Below, in pieces: positions 10,861 through 22,786 of a stretch of DNA of 64,000 bases (position 1 is its first letter; each line of letters starts with the position of its first letter). The DNA is from Arabidopsis thaliana (taxonomy: Eukaryota; Streptophyta; Magnoliopsida; Brassicales; Brassicaceae). Below the pieces are notes generated by a model, which worked only from the letters and a program-made list of their open reading frames with translations, ran no database searches and was not told the DNA's origin. The stretch lies in contig NC_003075.7 of the NCBI RefSeq assembly GCF_000001735.4, forward strand, positions 17,423,001 to 17,487,000. Direction: 5' to 3'. The translations under genes and the position numbers were made by a program.

Positions 10861-13800
10861 TCAGTGCCTTGACCTGCTGCTTCTTCGCCTGCAAACACAA
10901 CAACTCAATATGTTATATAGGCAAAGGTAAAGCAAAGAGTCAAAGACACCATTTTCGACGTACATGTAATGCTTTCCATCTGTTCTTACCTGGGAGACCT
11001 CGAATAAGATGGAGAGCGTCTGCGTGAGCGTTTCGGAGAGCGTGATAACGACCTAGATGGGGACCTAGACCGTGACCTTGAACTGTGCCTGCGTGATCTC
11101 CTGCTCCTGCTTCCGCTTCTGCTTCTGCTTCGCCTGTGTCTTCTGTAGACAAAACATTTTAGTAAAGAAAATCAAACGGGAGAAGGAGAGATGACAACTG
11201 TGTTAGTGAATATCAAGAGAGCGGATCCAATCAGAGCTCTAGAACCGAAAACTTCCTTCTCATCTTCACAAATCCCCCCATTTTAATCACGAAGCAAAAA
11301 TGATAACTTTATTAACAACCTCGGTGGTGGTGATCGACTAATACTCCTACTACGGCTGCGCTGCCTATTCCGACTTAACCGGCTTGTTTCCGCTAGTTTC
11401 TCCAGCCTTTGTCGCTCCTGTTCTCGTTTCTTAGCCGTTTCTGTTGCAGAGTCTTTCTTAACTGCGTACAACATGATTCATCCACCATCTCAGTTTCCAA
11501 CAGCAAATAGGAATAAACTTAATGATAGTAAACATAACAGTAATTAAGATCTTACTTTGCTTCGTTAGCTGTTTGTTCATGATTCTCTTCAGTCGTTCTT
11601 GGGGAGTTTCTTTCTTCTCTGCTTGTGACTGCTTCGAAGAGGAGGTACCTGCTACTTTTGAAAGCTTCGCTAGTGCTGTGGAAGTACTGCAAGAATAAAA
11701 GAGGAATAATGTTCCAATTCACAACAACAAAAGCCAAGGGAAGATACAAAACCAAAAAAAAACTAAAAATATGTAATCTCATCCATACCTCACTGTCGAT
11801 TTTGCTGGTTTGGCAACTTTGTCTTTCTCAAGGGATATATCAGATGCAGGATCAACATGCAGCGCCTCAAGAATACGGCCTGGCGATGGTCTGCAGGGAA
11901 ATAAAATATTATAATTTCCTACTCCATCGATTATAACTAGCTAATTCATTCAAGATTCAAAGCGGTTCCAGAAAGAAAGATTATAAATCTCCCTTAGTGC
12001 CAATCTAGTGCCAATTAAGTCTACAACAATAAAAGTTTTCCTCAACCAACAAGTGGGGAGTAAGTGGGTATCTTTGCAAGAACTAGAGGTTGAGTGCTCC
12101 GACCGGCTTAATAGATCAGACTGAGATGGTGGTGAACGCGGTGGGGAATATCCTTCAAACTTTGGACTTCTCATATCTCCAGAGCCTCCTCCAAATTCCG
12201 TAATATATTCGATTTTTGGTTTGCTGATTTCATCAGAATGGTCTCCACGCCCATTTCTCCTTGAGTATGATGGAGAATATGAGCGGGATCTGGATCTTGA
12301 TCTGTGAATAGGGGAAAGAAGAGATTAGCAATCAATTTACTAATGTTTCCATAGCTGGTATTACATAATAATAAGCTAATAACGGCAATACCTTCTTGAA
12401 CGCGGATAGGCCTCATAAGTAGGACTCCTTCGAGACTCCCTGTATATTGAGAAGTACCATGTCAATGAGCTAAACATTCAACTTGACTTTTGCTTTCTTA
12501 CGTGTATACTATCTAACCTGTATGGATCATGATGAATTATTTGCCTTCCGACACTCCTTGAAGTTTCCCTTTCTCTATCCCTCTCTATCCTAGAAACTTT
12601 TCTTCTCTCCTTGCGACTTAGTTTCTTCTACATTTCCATATATATTGATTCAGCATCGATAGACAAGCAAAGGGAGCAAAACAAAAAGACATAAACTTTC
12701 ATCAATCAACACTAGCCTTGCAACTTACAATTGAAGGATCGCCTTTGATGAGTTCCTTTTGCCTTTTCTCTTCCTCTTTTGCCTTCTTGTCCATATAAAC
12801 AAGCCACCCATATCGCTTAATACCAAACTGTTTCGCAATTGTTTCCATTCCTTCATCATCACTGTCATTACTGTCAAATTCTTCCTCTTCATCCTCATCA
12901 TCCTCGTCGTCATCAACATCATCTTCGTCCGCATCCAATGAATTATCTTTGCCATTTCCAGCATAAGAAAATCCAACCTGCGAATATGTGCCTTTGTTTG
13001 CAGGTGGTTGAGCTGGTTGTGTTCTACAAAAGACATACAAAACAGAACAAAATGTGTTCACTATATCAGGCCCAGTCTTACATTAGCTGGTGAGATGAAT
13101 AAAGGTTTACGTTTTACATCAGTGAAACGATGACAACAGAGACTACGAAGAAGAGTAAGAAAGAGTGAGGAATTAACAACTCAAGCTTCGACATAACATA
13201 ATCAATGTACCTTGTCCCAAGGAAGGGAGCAGCAAGTTTGGCCTCGAGCTCTTGATGGACATGTTGCAAACCCTCCTCATCAGAAACTGTTCATTATCCC
13301 AGTGACCCTTGTCTCAGTTACTCGAATTTTCGATTCTACGACTGTTTTTTCCCTTAAATTTGATTCAAAGATCGAAAAAAGAAACAAATTTATCGGAAGA
13401 AAATGTAGTTAAAAAGGTACCGACATCCTCTACGCCGATGCTTAATCAAATCCCGATAACGCTCAAAATTAACAAACTCTTCAAGTTCTTCTTCCTCTTC
13501 CGTTTTCTTATGTGGACGTACACTTCTCGAACCAGCCTCACGCACAAAATCCAGAAGAGCACGACCATCAAATCTAATTGTAAAAACCAATCGCTAATTT
13601 TCAATCAACAGTTCCAAACAAGCAAACAAACCAATAGAACTAATTCAATACCTATCAATCATAACATCTTGCTTCCCATTCCAAGGAATCCTAAATACAC
13701 AGAAATTGTTCAGCTTCACTAATCAGTCAAATCCAAATTGAAAAACTCCAAGAGGATCGTTAGATCATCCAGATTGGATTATATATGGAGAATTATTCGT

Positions 13801-14012
13801 AAAGGGATTCATTACAAGCCCTGTTGATCTTCGGTGGCTTGGTAAAGACCATCATCACGGAATACTCGGTAGCGGGAACCAACGGCTTGAATCGACTGAA
13901 TAGGATCTCCACGGCGTTTAGCTAAGTAAATAGCTCGCCGCTGTGCTCTTTTCCGAGCAGCGTCCATCATATCGTGAACCTTCTTCTCCGATCTTCTCGC
14001 TTCGTGCCACAT
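10861..14012 (-). CDS. CLASRP/SWAP-type SR-rich splicing factor (about 555 aa)
   Basis: Nuclear splicing-regulator homologue of animal CLK4-associating SR-rich protein. I traced 13 exons (minus): 14012-13816, 13690-13652, 13573-13425, 13286-13211, 13023-12729, 12627-12518, 12439-12392, 12301-12104, 11890-11789, 11686-11556, 11461-11320, 11142-10990, 10888-10861; they total 556 codons with stop. The N-terminus MWHEARRSEKKV and the FERYRDLI block match the SWAP N-terminal domain. Next are an acidic run near residues 180-205 (DDVDDDEDDEDEEEE), a conserved YGWLVYMDKKAKEEEKRQKE stretch, SRRSPTYEAYPRSR, a basic coiled coil (QERLKRIMNKQL), and a C-terminal RS domain. The exon 8/9 junction is least certain: the only frame-keeping donor I found (12102-12103) is weak, and reading through hits a stop. 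Alternative splicing is likely. Probably At4g36980. Confidence 0.85.
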
Positions 14013-17000
14013 CTTGTCCTTGCTCTCTAAGCTCAGAAGAAACCCTAATTAGCTCTTCGAATTGGGAAAATTTTCAGGCGAATTTTGGCGATAATTTTAT
14101 ATTTCCGACGACTAGTTTACAGAGAATTTGGACCGTCCGATGTAAAGCGAAAATAGATCTAGGTTTTCCACGTGTCCCCTATTTTAATGAAACCTTCTGA
14201 TTCATGTAGAAGTTTTACTCAATTTAATATTTTTTAGTATGTAGTTTTGTGTGTGTGTGTGTGTGTGTTTTTATGGCTCCACACCAACTTTTAAAATGGT
14301 AGAAGCATGTTGCATGTGATCGAGTAAAAAGCCAATAATGAGATTCAGAAAAATAAAAATTACTTATATAGTTTTTTAGAGAAAAAATTGTATTTTGTTT
14401 AAAGCCTTAATCCGGTTGTTGAAAGAGCTGTGTCACGAGTTAAAAATATTTTCTTTTCATTTTTTAAGTAATTAGTTTATAATGCAAAAATGGTTTTTAT
14501 TTATTTGTCTTCGCTTATAGAACTGCAAATTGAGAGAGAAAAAAATGAATTAGTGGTGGTGACCAAACATTCAGGAAGCTGTGATTGATCATTTGTTTTT
14601 GAGGTGAGTGTAGTGGCAACGTATGACGTTAACATATGGCGTACATAATAATTACATGAACTTAATCATAATAATCATATTGCATTTAATTCATATATCA
14701 TATCCCATTAGTTGGACCACTTGATTTGAGGTCATGAGAAGAACATTTATGTTTTTTTTAGTTTGAATCGGAGTGATCACTAAAAACTAGATACTGAAAA
14801 TTTTCAAACTAAAATCATATTAATCTTCAAAAAATGTGAAATCTAAAAAAAAAAAAAATTTTAACGCGTTCATTGTAGCCAAGTAGCCAAGTATTGTTAA
14901 AGTAGTAGTAAAAGAAGTTTAGCTTTAAGTGATATAATTTGACACAAATCCTACTTAGATATGGATAATAGGATATAGCTTCATGTATATTTTTATCGTT
15001 GCTTCTGTAACCCCAAAATGTGTTGATATAAGCATTTGAATATTCGTATGTATAATGTTTTCTTTTCACCGTAAAACATATTACAATGTTAGTTTATATT
15101 GGATTTTGAATGTGTTTATGAACAGTTTTTGTCGACTCAAAAGTTAAGATGAGAATATGGAAGAAAGTAAAGTTTAAAAGTCATGATGGGAACAAGGAAT
15201 GGAACTCAAACATTCTAATACTCAACAAACGCAATTATATTATTACCATGACTCATCTTTCAAGTTCCATCAAAAAGATTCGTGGAAAATAATAGACTTA
15301 CGTTTCAAATCCATGTTTCTTTCTTTATAACAAAAAAAATGGATGTTTCTTGACGCGTGTCGAGAGTACTCACCATTACTCTGACTTCAGTGAGTTTGGT
15401 CAAGTGGTCTTTTTTTTTCTCATGTCACCAAAGGTCCAAACCCTAGAAATTAGTTCGAACTTTCCATAGAAGAACTGAATAAATGGTCCAAAATTGTTTT
15501 AAAAAGGACCTAAGCCATTAGTTCATTGAATTCGAGTTAATGGGTGAAGATTTTTATGATAACGAAAGTCGGAGTAATTATGCTTTTGGTCCGATAGTTT
15601 TCTAATTTGTTTTCTTTCCATTTTTTTTTTTTCAAATACTACATACTATATAAGATAGTGGTTTGTGTTAATGTCATCGATGTGTTACCATCCGCATTAT
15701 ATTAATTATTTATCCCAACATAAAGTCAGAATCTGTAATTTCTTTGTTATAAAATACAGTAAATGGTTCCGTTTAAGCTGTTAGATGATTTTTGAGTAAA
15801 AACTAATGTAAAAAAAACAAAAAAAAAACAATGTAGTTCATAATACATGCATGTTTTAAAGAAGTTTCTTGTTTACTATCAACTTGAATAGTATTTCACG
15901 AAGTCAAAATTGTTCATTCCGACTTTTCTATGTGGAGAAAAAAAATTCTATCATTGTGCACAATTTAACAGAATGTAATTTCTTGTAAAAGAAGAGGAAA
16001 CAATTCGCTGTTAGTAAATGTGAAGTATAGAAGTCTAAAATGAGATACCTCAACTAGCTTGAATTAAGAAAAAAAACAAAAACTCTATCGACATGAAAAA
16101 GGTCGCAAATATTTATCATTTATCAATGCCAAAGGAGTATTTGGTTCACAAAATACTGAATCATTTATATAGATATATAATTAGCTCTAAATTCTACTAT
16201 AACTTGCAAAATAAGTATACTGACTCAATTATATAGCGTTTAAAAATAGACGATTTGTATGATGAGGTCCATATATATGGAGATGTGCATGCAACTATCG
16301 ACATTTTCACACGTTGATATCGTCTTTCTCCAATGGAGACTTGAATTTGTGTAAACTATGAATACTCGTCTCTCTAAGACCTTTTTTCTTCAACCATGCC
16401 AACTATTTAGGTAAGATTTTACTGTCTTTGATTGATATTAAATACTTAGCCGTGGCGTTATCAATGAATGATAATAAAAATGCGGATAAAAGCCAAAGGT
16501 GTTGGAAATAAATCCAAGAATGAAGACGTAGATGTCGATGGGTATTTTAAGAACTTGAATTTGTCACGACTCACACGTTAAAATATATTATCCGAATTGT
16601 TTAGTCTAAAGACACACATATATTGAAAAAGAAAAGGTAAATGAAGCTCATTGGTGCCTAAATGTGAAATGAAGCCGAAATGTGTTAGGTGAACACATTT
16701 AAATATACAAAAAGAAATATAATAGAAACAAAACTAATTAACAAAGTCGCAATTTGTATTGTATAAAATATCTTTCCGTCTCCCGTCATATTTGAAAAAA
16801 AAAAAATTACAAATCTGTTAATTTTAAAACTTTCTAGAAAAACACAAGTATATAATTTTCTCTTTTCGTGCGTGTTTGTTTTAAAATAACATTGTTTTGA
16901 TTGGCGACTCAACATATTTTAGCATTTACATATTTCTGCATATATTAAATGATTTATAAACTCAACTATAGATTAAAATATAATTTGACATCTAATAATT

Positions 17001-17240
17001 TTAACAATAATATAAAATATGAGATTTATAAATTACGAATATAAATATTCAAGGGAGAGAAAAAGTAGAACATAATTCAAAAGATAAGACTTTTTAGACT
17101 TTTTTAACAATATTTTTGATGGATAAAAATTATTCAAAAGAGAAGAAAGTAAGAAGAAAAGATGTTTCTGAGAATTTCTAGAAACAGCATCCGTTTTTAT
17201 AATTTAATTTTCTTACAAAGGTAGGACCAACATTTGTGAT
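14013..17240. other. AT-rich spacer with a (GT)10 microsatellite
   Basis: No gene is supported here. A perfect (GT)10 run lies at 14249-14268. Remaining frames are short and biased to Phe, Tyr, Ile and Lys, as expected from AT-rich non-coding DNA. The last few hundred bases are the HSFB1 promoter. Confidence 0.7.
17176..17183. promoter_or_regulatory. Heat-shock-element core upstream of HSFB1
   Basis: The palindrome TTCTAGAA forms a perfect inverted nTTCnnGAAn pair. A further GAA and TTC lie just upstream at non-canonical spacing. It sits about 60 bp upstream of the TATA box. Class B HSF genes are heat-inducible, so the site is plausible; binding is inferred. Confidence 0.45.
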
Positions 17241-17248
17241 CTATAAAT
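17241..17248 (+). promoter_or_regulatory. Probable TATA box of HSFB1
   Basis: CTATAAAT lies about 150 bp upstream of uORF1. This would place transcription start near 17275 and give a leader of nearly 390 bases carrying both uORFs. Confidence 0.5.
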
Positions 17249-17394
17249 CTTCCTACTACGTTATATAGAGACCCTTCGACATAACACTTAACTCGTTTAT
17301 ATATTTGTTTTACTTGTTTTGCACATACACACAAAAATAAAAAAGACTTTATATTTATTTACTTTTTAATCACACGGATTAGCTCCGGCGAAGT

Positions 17395-17442
17395 ATGGTC
17401 GTCGTCTTCATCTTCTTCCTCCATCATCAGATTTTTCCTTAA
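17395..17442 (+). CDS. uORF1 of HSFB1/TBF1 leader (15 aa)
   Basis: A 15-codon frame in the 5' leader encodes MVVVFIFFLHHQIFP, with four Phe in 15 residues. Its TAA ends at 17442, directly against the ATG of uORF2. From recalled literature, the leader of TBF1 (HSFB1) carries two uORFs enriched in aromatic residues that repress translation of the main frame and release it during immune induction. This sequence matches that description. Confidence 0.85.
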   Translation: MVVVFIFFLHHQIFP

Positions 17443-17553
17443 ATGGAAGAAACCAAACGAAACTCCGATCTTCTCCGTTCTCGTGTTTTCCTCTCTGGCT
17501 TTTATTGCTGGGATTGGGAATTTCTCACCGCTCTCTTGCTTTTTAGTTGCTGA
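17443..17553 (+). CDS. uORF2 of HSFB1/TBF1 leader (36 aa)
   Basis: A 36-codon frame begins MEETKRNSDLLRSRVFLSGF and ends LLLFSC before TGA. It is rich in Phe, Leu and Trp. Its ATG touches the uORF1 stop, so one ribosome could not initiate at both without reinitiating or leaky scanning. It ends 106 bases before the HSFB1 ATG. Known as the stronger repressor of TBF1 translation (recalled knowledge). Confidence 0.88.
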   Translation: MEETKRNSDLLRSRVFLSGFYCWDWEFLTALLLFSC

Positions 17554-17659
17554 TTCTTTTTCCTTCGACTTTCTATTTCCAATCTTTCTTCTTCTCTTTG
17601 TGTATTAGATTATTTTTAGTTTTATTTTTCTGTGGTAAAATAAAAAAAGTTCGCCGGAG

Positions 17660-18706
17660 ATGACGGCTGTGACGGCGGCGCAAAGATCAGTTCCGGCGCC
17701 GTTTTTAAGCAAAACGTATCAGCTAGTTGATGATCATAGCACAGACGACGTCGTTTCATGGAACGAAGAAGGAACAGCTTTTGTCGTGTGGAAAACAGCA
17801 GAGTTTGCTAAAGATCTTCTTCCTCAATACTTCAAGCATAATAATTTCTCAAGCTTCATTCGTCAGCTCAACACTTACGTGAGTTTCACTCTAACGAAAA
17901 CTCATTTACTCTCAATTTAATGCTTCATTTAATTCGTTTGGTGAATTGAATCATTCTTTTGTAGTTGGTTAGCCAATTTCGTAATTTTCTCATAATTTGG
18001 GGGTTGGTGAGAAAACCTTCTAGAAGCTGAGAATGTTCTTGTTCTTTTTTTTTTTTTTTTTTTGGTTTAGGGATTTCGTAAAACTGTACCGGATAAATGG
18101 GAATTTGCAAACGATTATTTCCGGAGAGGCGGGGAGGATCTGTTGACGGACATACGACGGCGTAAATCGGTGATTGCTTCAACGGCGGGGAAATGTGTTG
18201 TTGTTGGTTCGCCTTCTGAGTCTAATTCTGGTGGTGGTGATGATCACGGTTCAAGCTCCACGTCATCACCCGGTTCGTCGAAGAATCCTGGTTCGGTGGA
18301 GAACATGGTTGCTGATTTATCAGGAGAGAACGAGAAGCTTAAACGTGAAAACAATAACTTGAGCTCGGAGCTCGCGGCGGCGAAGAAGCAGCGCGATGAG
18401 CTAGTGACGTTCTTGACGGGTCATCTGAAAGTAAGACCGGAACAAATCGATAAAATGATCAAAGGAGGGAAATTTAAACCGGTGGAGTCTGACGAAGAGA
18501 GTGAGTGCGAAGGTTGCGACGGCGGCGGAGGAGCAGAGGAGGGGGTAGGTGAAGGATTGAAATTGTTTGGGGTGTGGTTGAAAGGAGAGAGAAAAAAGAG
18601 GGACCGGGATGAAAAGAATTATGTGGTGAGTGGGTCCCGTATGACGGAAATAAAGAACGTGGACTTTCACGCGCCGTTGTGGAAAAGCAGCAAAGTCTGC
18701 AACTAA
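17660..18706 (+). CDS. HSFB1: Class B heat shock factor HSFB1 (TBF1, formerly HSF4), 284 aa
   Basis: Nuclear transcription factor of class B, acting mainly as a repressor or coregulator in heat and immune responses; also described as TBF1, which binds TL1 elements. Exons 17660-17878 and 18071-18706 join to 284 codons. The DNA-binding domain spans residues about 13-105 and has [11 protein letters not shown] interrupted by the single intron at the position conserved in all plant HSFs, followed by [15 protein letters not shown]. The heptad oligomerisation region is about 165-195 ([16 protein letters not shown]). The class B repression tetrapeptide LFGV is at 238-241, next to a basic nuclear-localisation cluster ([10 protein letters not shown]). 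There is no AHA activation motif, as expected for class B. Translation is governed by the two leader uORFs. Confidence 0.97.
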
Positions 18707-19626
18707 AAAAAGAGTAGAAGACTGTTCAAACCAGCGTGTGACACGTCATCGACGACGACGAAAAAAATGATTTAAAAAACTATTTTTTTCCGTAAGGAAG
18801 AAAAGTTATTTTTATGTTTTAAAAAGGTGAAGAAGGTCCAGAAGGATCAACGCAAATATATAAATGGATTTTCATGTATTATATAATTTAATTAGTGTAT
18901 TAAGAAAATAAAACAGATGTTGAAGTTTTATTGTTGCTTAATTTATGTCTTCATAATGTAAAAAAGCATGTGAAATACTTGGTCTAAGGTCATCTACTTA
19001 GTTGAAAACTTGTGAAAGAGGAAGAAATTTTACTTTTATGTTTGATTGATTTTCTTTGCAAGTAGTAGTAGGTGGTTTCCGTGTTTTTACGTAATCCGTT
19101 GAATATTTTTCCCTCGAAATTGTCTTTATAAAAGTCACAGAAACATTTTCTAGAACTCTTTATCAGGAAAATAAAAATAAAGATGTCTTCAAGGAATCGA
19201 AAAAATACAGCAATATACTAAATAGAAAATGCTATGAAATTAAATAAAAATTTAGTAAGGTTCCAAAGACACTACTTAACTAGAGAGAAAAATAATTCCA
19301 ACTAGCTCTACAACAAACAAATCATTTACTTGTTTAAGAATCGAAAAATTTAGAAATTTATTCTTATTATTTGTTTGCCCAATTAAGTCGCTCTTGGCCC
19401 AATACTTGCATCACTTGATTGAGTAGAAGAAGATCACTTACCAACTCTCAAACCATTTAAAAATTAAAAAGCATAGTTTATTTTATTTAAATATGTGTAT
19501 GTAATAATTCACCACAAGAAATATATTACAAACCACAAAACTATAATCCCGGTAAAATAGTAATTAATTTCTTCAAAAGTGTAAATAAAAAAGAAGAGAC
19601 ATAATTTAGTCATAGCCACATAAAAA
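18707..19626. other. HSFB1 3' region and ACD2 promoter
   Basis: AT-rich and non-coding. It holds the HSFB1 3' UTR (about 200 bases) and the upstream region of ACD2. No repeat or extra gene is seen. Confidence 0.7.
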
Positions 19627-20762
19627 ATGGCGATGATATTTTGCAACACTCTCTACTCTTCTTCTTCTCCATCATATCTCTCGCCGTTAACTTCAAAACC
19701 GTCGCGATTCTCAAAGAATCTCAGACCTCGAGCTCAATTCCAGTCCATGGAAGACCACGACGATCACCTCCGCCGAAAATTTATGGAGTTCCCGTATGTG
19801 TCACCCACGCGGAAGCAGCTCATGGTTGATCTCATGTCGACGGTGGAGAATCGCCTCCAATCACAACTCCTTCCCTGTAACCTCCCTCCAGATGTACGAA
19901 ACTTCAATAACCCTAACGGTTCCGCCGAAGCATCTCTTCATATCAGATCCGGCGACAAATCTTCTCCGGTACTTGCGACGATTAACTCTGTTTTTCAGTT
20001 ATGAGATCGAAATTGACTGTTTTGCATGCTTGTTTTAGAGCTCAATTGCTTGATTTTAAGTAGAAACAGACTTCAATTTCGATGTAAATCATAACCCTAA
20101 AAAAAAACTTTTTAGAGAATCTTAAAGTTTGTTTTGTTTTGCAGATTGATTTTGTTATAGGAAGTTGGATACATTGCAAGATCCCAACAGGAGTATCTTT
20201 GAATATAACAAGCATCTCTGGATTCTTAAACTCATCAACAAAAGCTCCAAACTTTGTGGTCGAACTAATACAGAGCAGTTCCAAGTCGCTTGTGCTAATC
20301 CTTGACCTCCCACATCGTAAAGATCTTGTTCTTAACCCGGATTATCTCAAGGAGTATTACCAAGACACTGCTCTTGATTCTCATCGACAATCTCTCCTTA
20401 AGCTACCTGAAGTTAACCCTTATGTGTCTCCTTCTCTCTTTGTCCGTTCTGCTTTCTCTCCTACTGCTTCGATGCTTAAGATTGATGCGGAGGAAGAGGA
20501 TAAGTTGGAGGAGATATTGAGAGATCATGTTAGTCCAGCTGCTAAGGAGGTTCTCGAGGTTTGGTTGGAGCGGTGTGTGAAGGAAGAAGAAGAGAAGATT
20601 GTGGTTGGGGAAGAAGAGAGAATGGAGTTGGAGAGAAGAGATAAAAGCTTTAGAAGGAAGAGCATAGAGGACGATTTGGATTTGCAGTTTCCGAGAATGT
20701 TTGGTGAAGAAGTTTCCTCCCGTGTTGTACACGCTATTAAAGAAGCTTTCGGTGTTCTCTAG
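19627..20762 (+). CDS. ACD2: Red chlorophyll catabolite reductase ACD2 (319 aa)
   Basis: Ferredoxin-dependent reductase that converts red chlorophyll catabolite to the primary fluorescent catabolite during chlorophyll breakdown. It acts in chloroplasts and also mitochondria, and its loss gives light-dependent spreading cell death. Exons 19627-19968 and 20145-20762 join in phase 0 to 319 codons. The first 40 residues are a Ser-rich transit peptide (YSSSSPSYLSPL). The mature part has the RCCR features FMEFPYVSP, IDFVIGSWIHCKIPTG, LVLILDLPHRKDLV and YYQDTALDSHRQ. The tail is charged and helical. Length and intron position fit the family. Recognised as At4g37000. Confidence 0.96.
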
Positions 20763-21314
20763 ATTATGTAACTATATATATACATCAGTTAATGTTCATT
20801 GTACTAAACATTTACTTTCATCAATGTCACAAGAACGCAAGATGACCATCAAACAAGTCCTGTTTTCTCCTAAGAACGTCTTTGTTGTGAATCATCTCTG
20901 AATCGGATTCCTTCTGATTCATTTTAATACTATGGGATTGTAAATTTATCAATCAAGTTTCTAATTTATCTGTAAAAAAAAGTCTTGAATTATTGTTTTT
21001 CTCATGGATTTTAAAGTTTTTTTTTCACTATTTTACATGGATGTTTTGTTAAATTTCTCGTTCTCTAGATCATGTCATTTTACATTAGCAAAACCAATAT
21101 AATATATAGATTAATATTAACGAAGGAACATAAACGTGCAAAACTAAAAGTTTTAAAGCTAAATCGCTTTCAAAAGAGTTAGTAACCAGACAAAAAAGAG
21201 ACAGATCATCGGCAACTAATCTCGTCATCGCATGCATCATAAACCAAATTAACTAAATCATCCATTTAATCCATTTGTTCTTATCAGATCATCCTTTTCC
21301 TTCCTACACAAGAA

Positions 21315-22380
21315 ATGGTTAGTGTTTTCTTTTCTCGATTGTCTCTTAGTTTAGATTCTTTATCCGACTACTTTGTTCATCGGTTTTGTTTTTCTTTTTG
21401 TCTTCCGGAAGGCGAATTACATGTCGGAAGCAGCACAGCTCAGAAGAGGTCTAAAGCCTAAAGGGAAGACTTATGGGTTGACCAATCAGAAGAGACGAGA
21501 GATCAGAGAGATCTTTGATCTTTTCGACATAGACGGTTCAGGTAAACTATTAAACCGATTCTTTATCCGATTTACAAAGTTATTGCTCACATGATTTAGT
21601 GCATCATTTCATATGTAGGTAGCATCGATGCTAGCGAGCTCAACGTTGCTATGAGGTCAACGGCAATTTTTCTTTCTTTTTCAAAGTTATTTTCTTCAAG
21701 TTCTAGTTAAGTATAGTACTAAAAAATTATCAGCTGATTACAGGTCTCTTGGATTTGAGATGAATAATCAGGTTTGTTTGTTTTCCTTCCTTTTTTCTTC
21801 TTTGTTTTAATTTCATGGTTTAGATCATTGTACGTAGAACCAACTTGTATTTAGTTTGGTCATGTTCATTGTTGCAGCAAATAAACGAATTGATGGCAGA
21901 AGTAGATAAAAACCAAAGTGGAGCCATAGATTTCGACGAATTTGTGCATATGATGACAACCAAATTCGGAGAACGAGACTCCATAGACGAATTGTCTAAG
22001 GCGTTTAAGATCATTGACCACGACAATAATGTGAATAAATCTAAACCTGTCATTATTTCATTCTTTTTAATATTATCTTTTTTTGTTTGGATTGATTTCA
22101 TTGTGTTTGACTGGACAACTTTTGGAATGTTTTAGGGGAAGATTTCACCTCGTGATATAAAGATGATTGCTAAAGAATTGGGAGAAAATTTCACAGATAA
22201 TGATATAGAAGAAATGATCGAAGAAGCAGACCGTGACAGTAAGCAAAAACACATAATAATTTTGCGTTTTATCTATAATCGGTCCCTCAAGTTCATGTTT
22301 TTGCCTTAACCTACGCAGAAGATGGAGAAGTTAACTTGGAGGAGTTCATGAAGATGATGAAGAGAACCTCTTACGGCTAA
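21315..22380 (+). CDS. CEN2: Centrin-2 (caltractin-like Ca2+-binding protein), 171 aa
   Basis: EF-hand protein; plant CEN2 works with RAD4 in nucleotide-excision repair and is tied to homologous recombination. Seven exons: 21315-21317 (ATG alone), 21412-21541, 21619-21655, 21744-21771, 21878-22030, 22136-22238 and about 22319-22380. The first exon carries only the start codon, giving [11 protein letters not shown]; an internal ATG (M5) could start a shorter form. EF loops are at 40-51 (DIDGSGSIDASE), 76-87 ([12 protein letters not shown]), 113-124 (DHDNNGKISPRD) and 149-160 ([12 protein letters not shown]). Loop 3 has Asp instead of Glu at position 12, which usually lowers Ca2+ affinity. Several introns fall within or next to EF loops. 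Likely At4g37010. Confidence 0.93.
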
Positions 22381-22786
22381 GTATAAATCAATTAGTAATG
22401 GTTGTGAATAATATTTGTTAATCACCTTGATTTATAATAATAAAGAAGTTTGATTTGTGGCTTGGTCGAATAAAAATGTATTGTTGTATAAAAATAATAA
22501 TGTAATTCACATCCATTATTTTGAATATGTAAATGTCCTTGAACGAACATTTGTTTTATCATTTTTTATGTATAAATGTCTTTGACCAAAAAATAAATTA
22601 TGTAAAATATGAACCAGAAACGATGTTGTTTAGATCTGATACTTACATATAACCAAACGACGACGTTGCTAGAGTAATAAATCTCAAAAGACTGGAAACG
22701 ACTGCGTATAAGTCCGTGACCTGGTTACCGGAGCGTAACTTCTCCGGCGAATTGGACAATTTTGAGAAAGACGGATTATGGACTCC
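22381..22786. other. CEN2 3' region and short promoter of the eIF4A-like gene
   Basis: About 400 bases of AT-rich DNA between two plus-strand genes. The last 100 bases are less AT-rich and look like a transcribed leader. No other feature is seen. Confidence 0.6.

Noticed and set aside
12725..13093. Overlapping frames on both strands across the acidic exon of the CLASRP-like gene
   Set aside because: They are shadows of the GAT/GAA-rich codons; only the frame joining both neighbouring exons shows conserved protein features.
13309..13722. 137-codon plus-strand frame over the first exons of the CLASRP-like gene
   Set aside because: It is antisense to exons with conserved splice sites and has low-complexity Ser/Thr/Asn content without family features.
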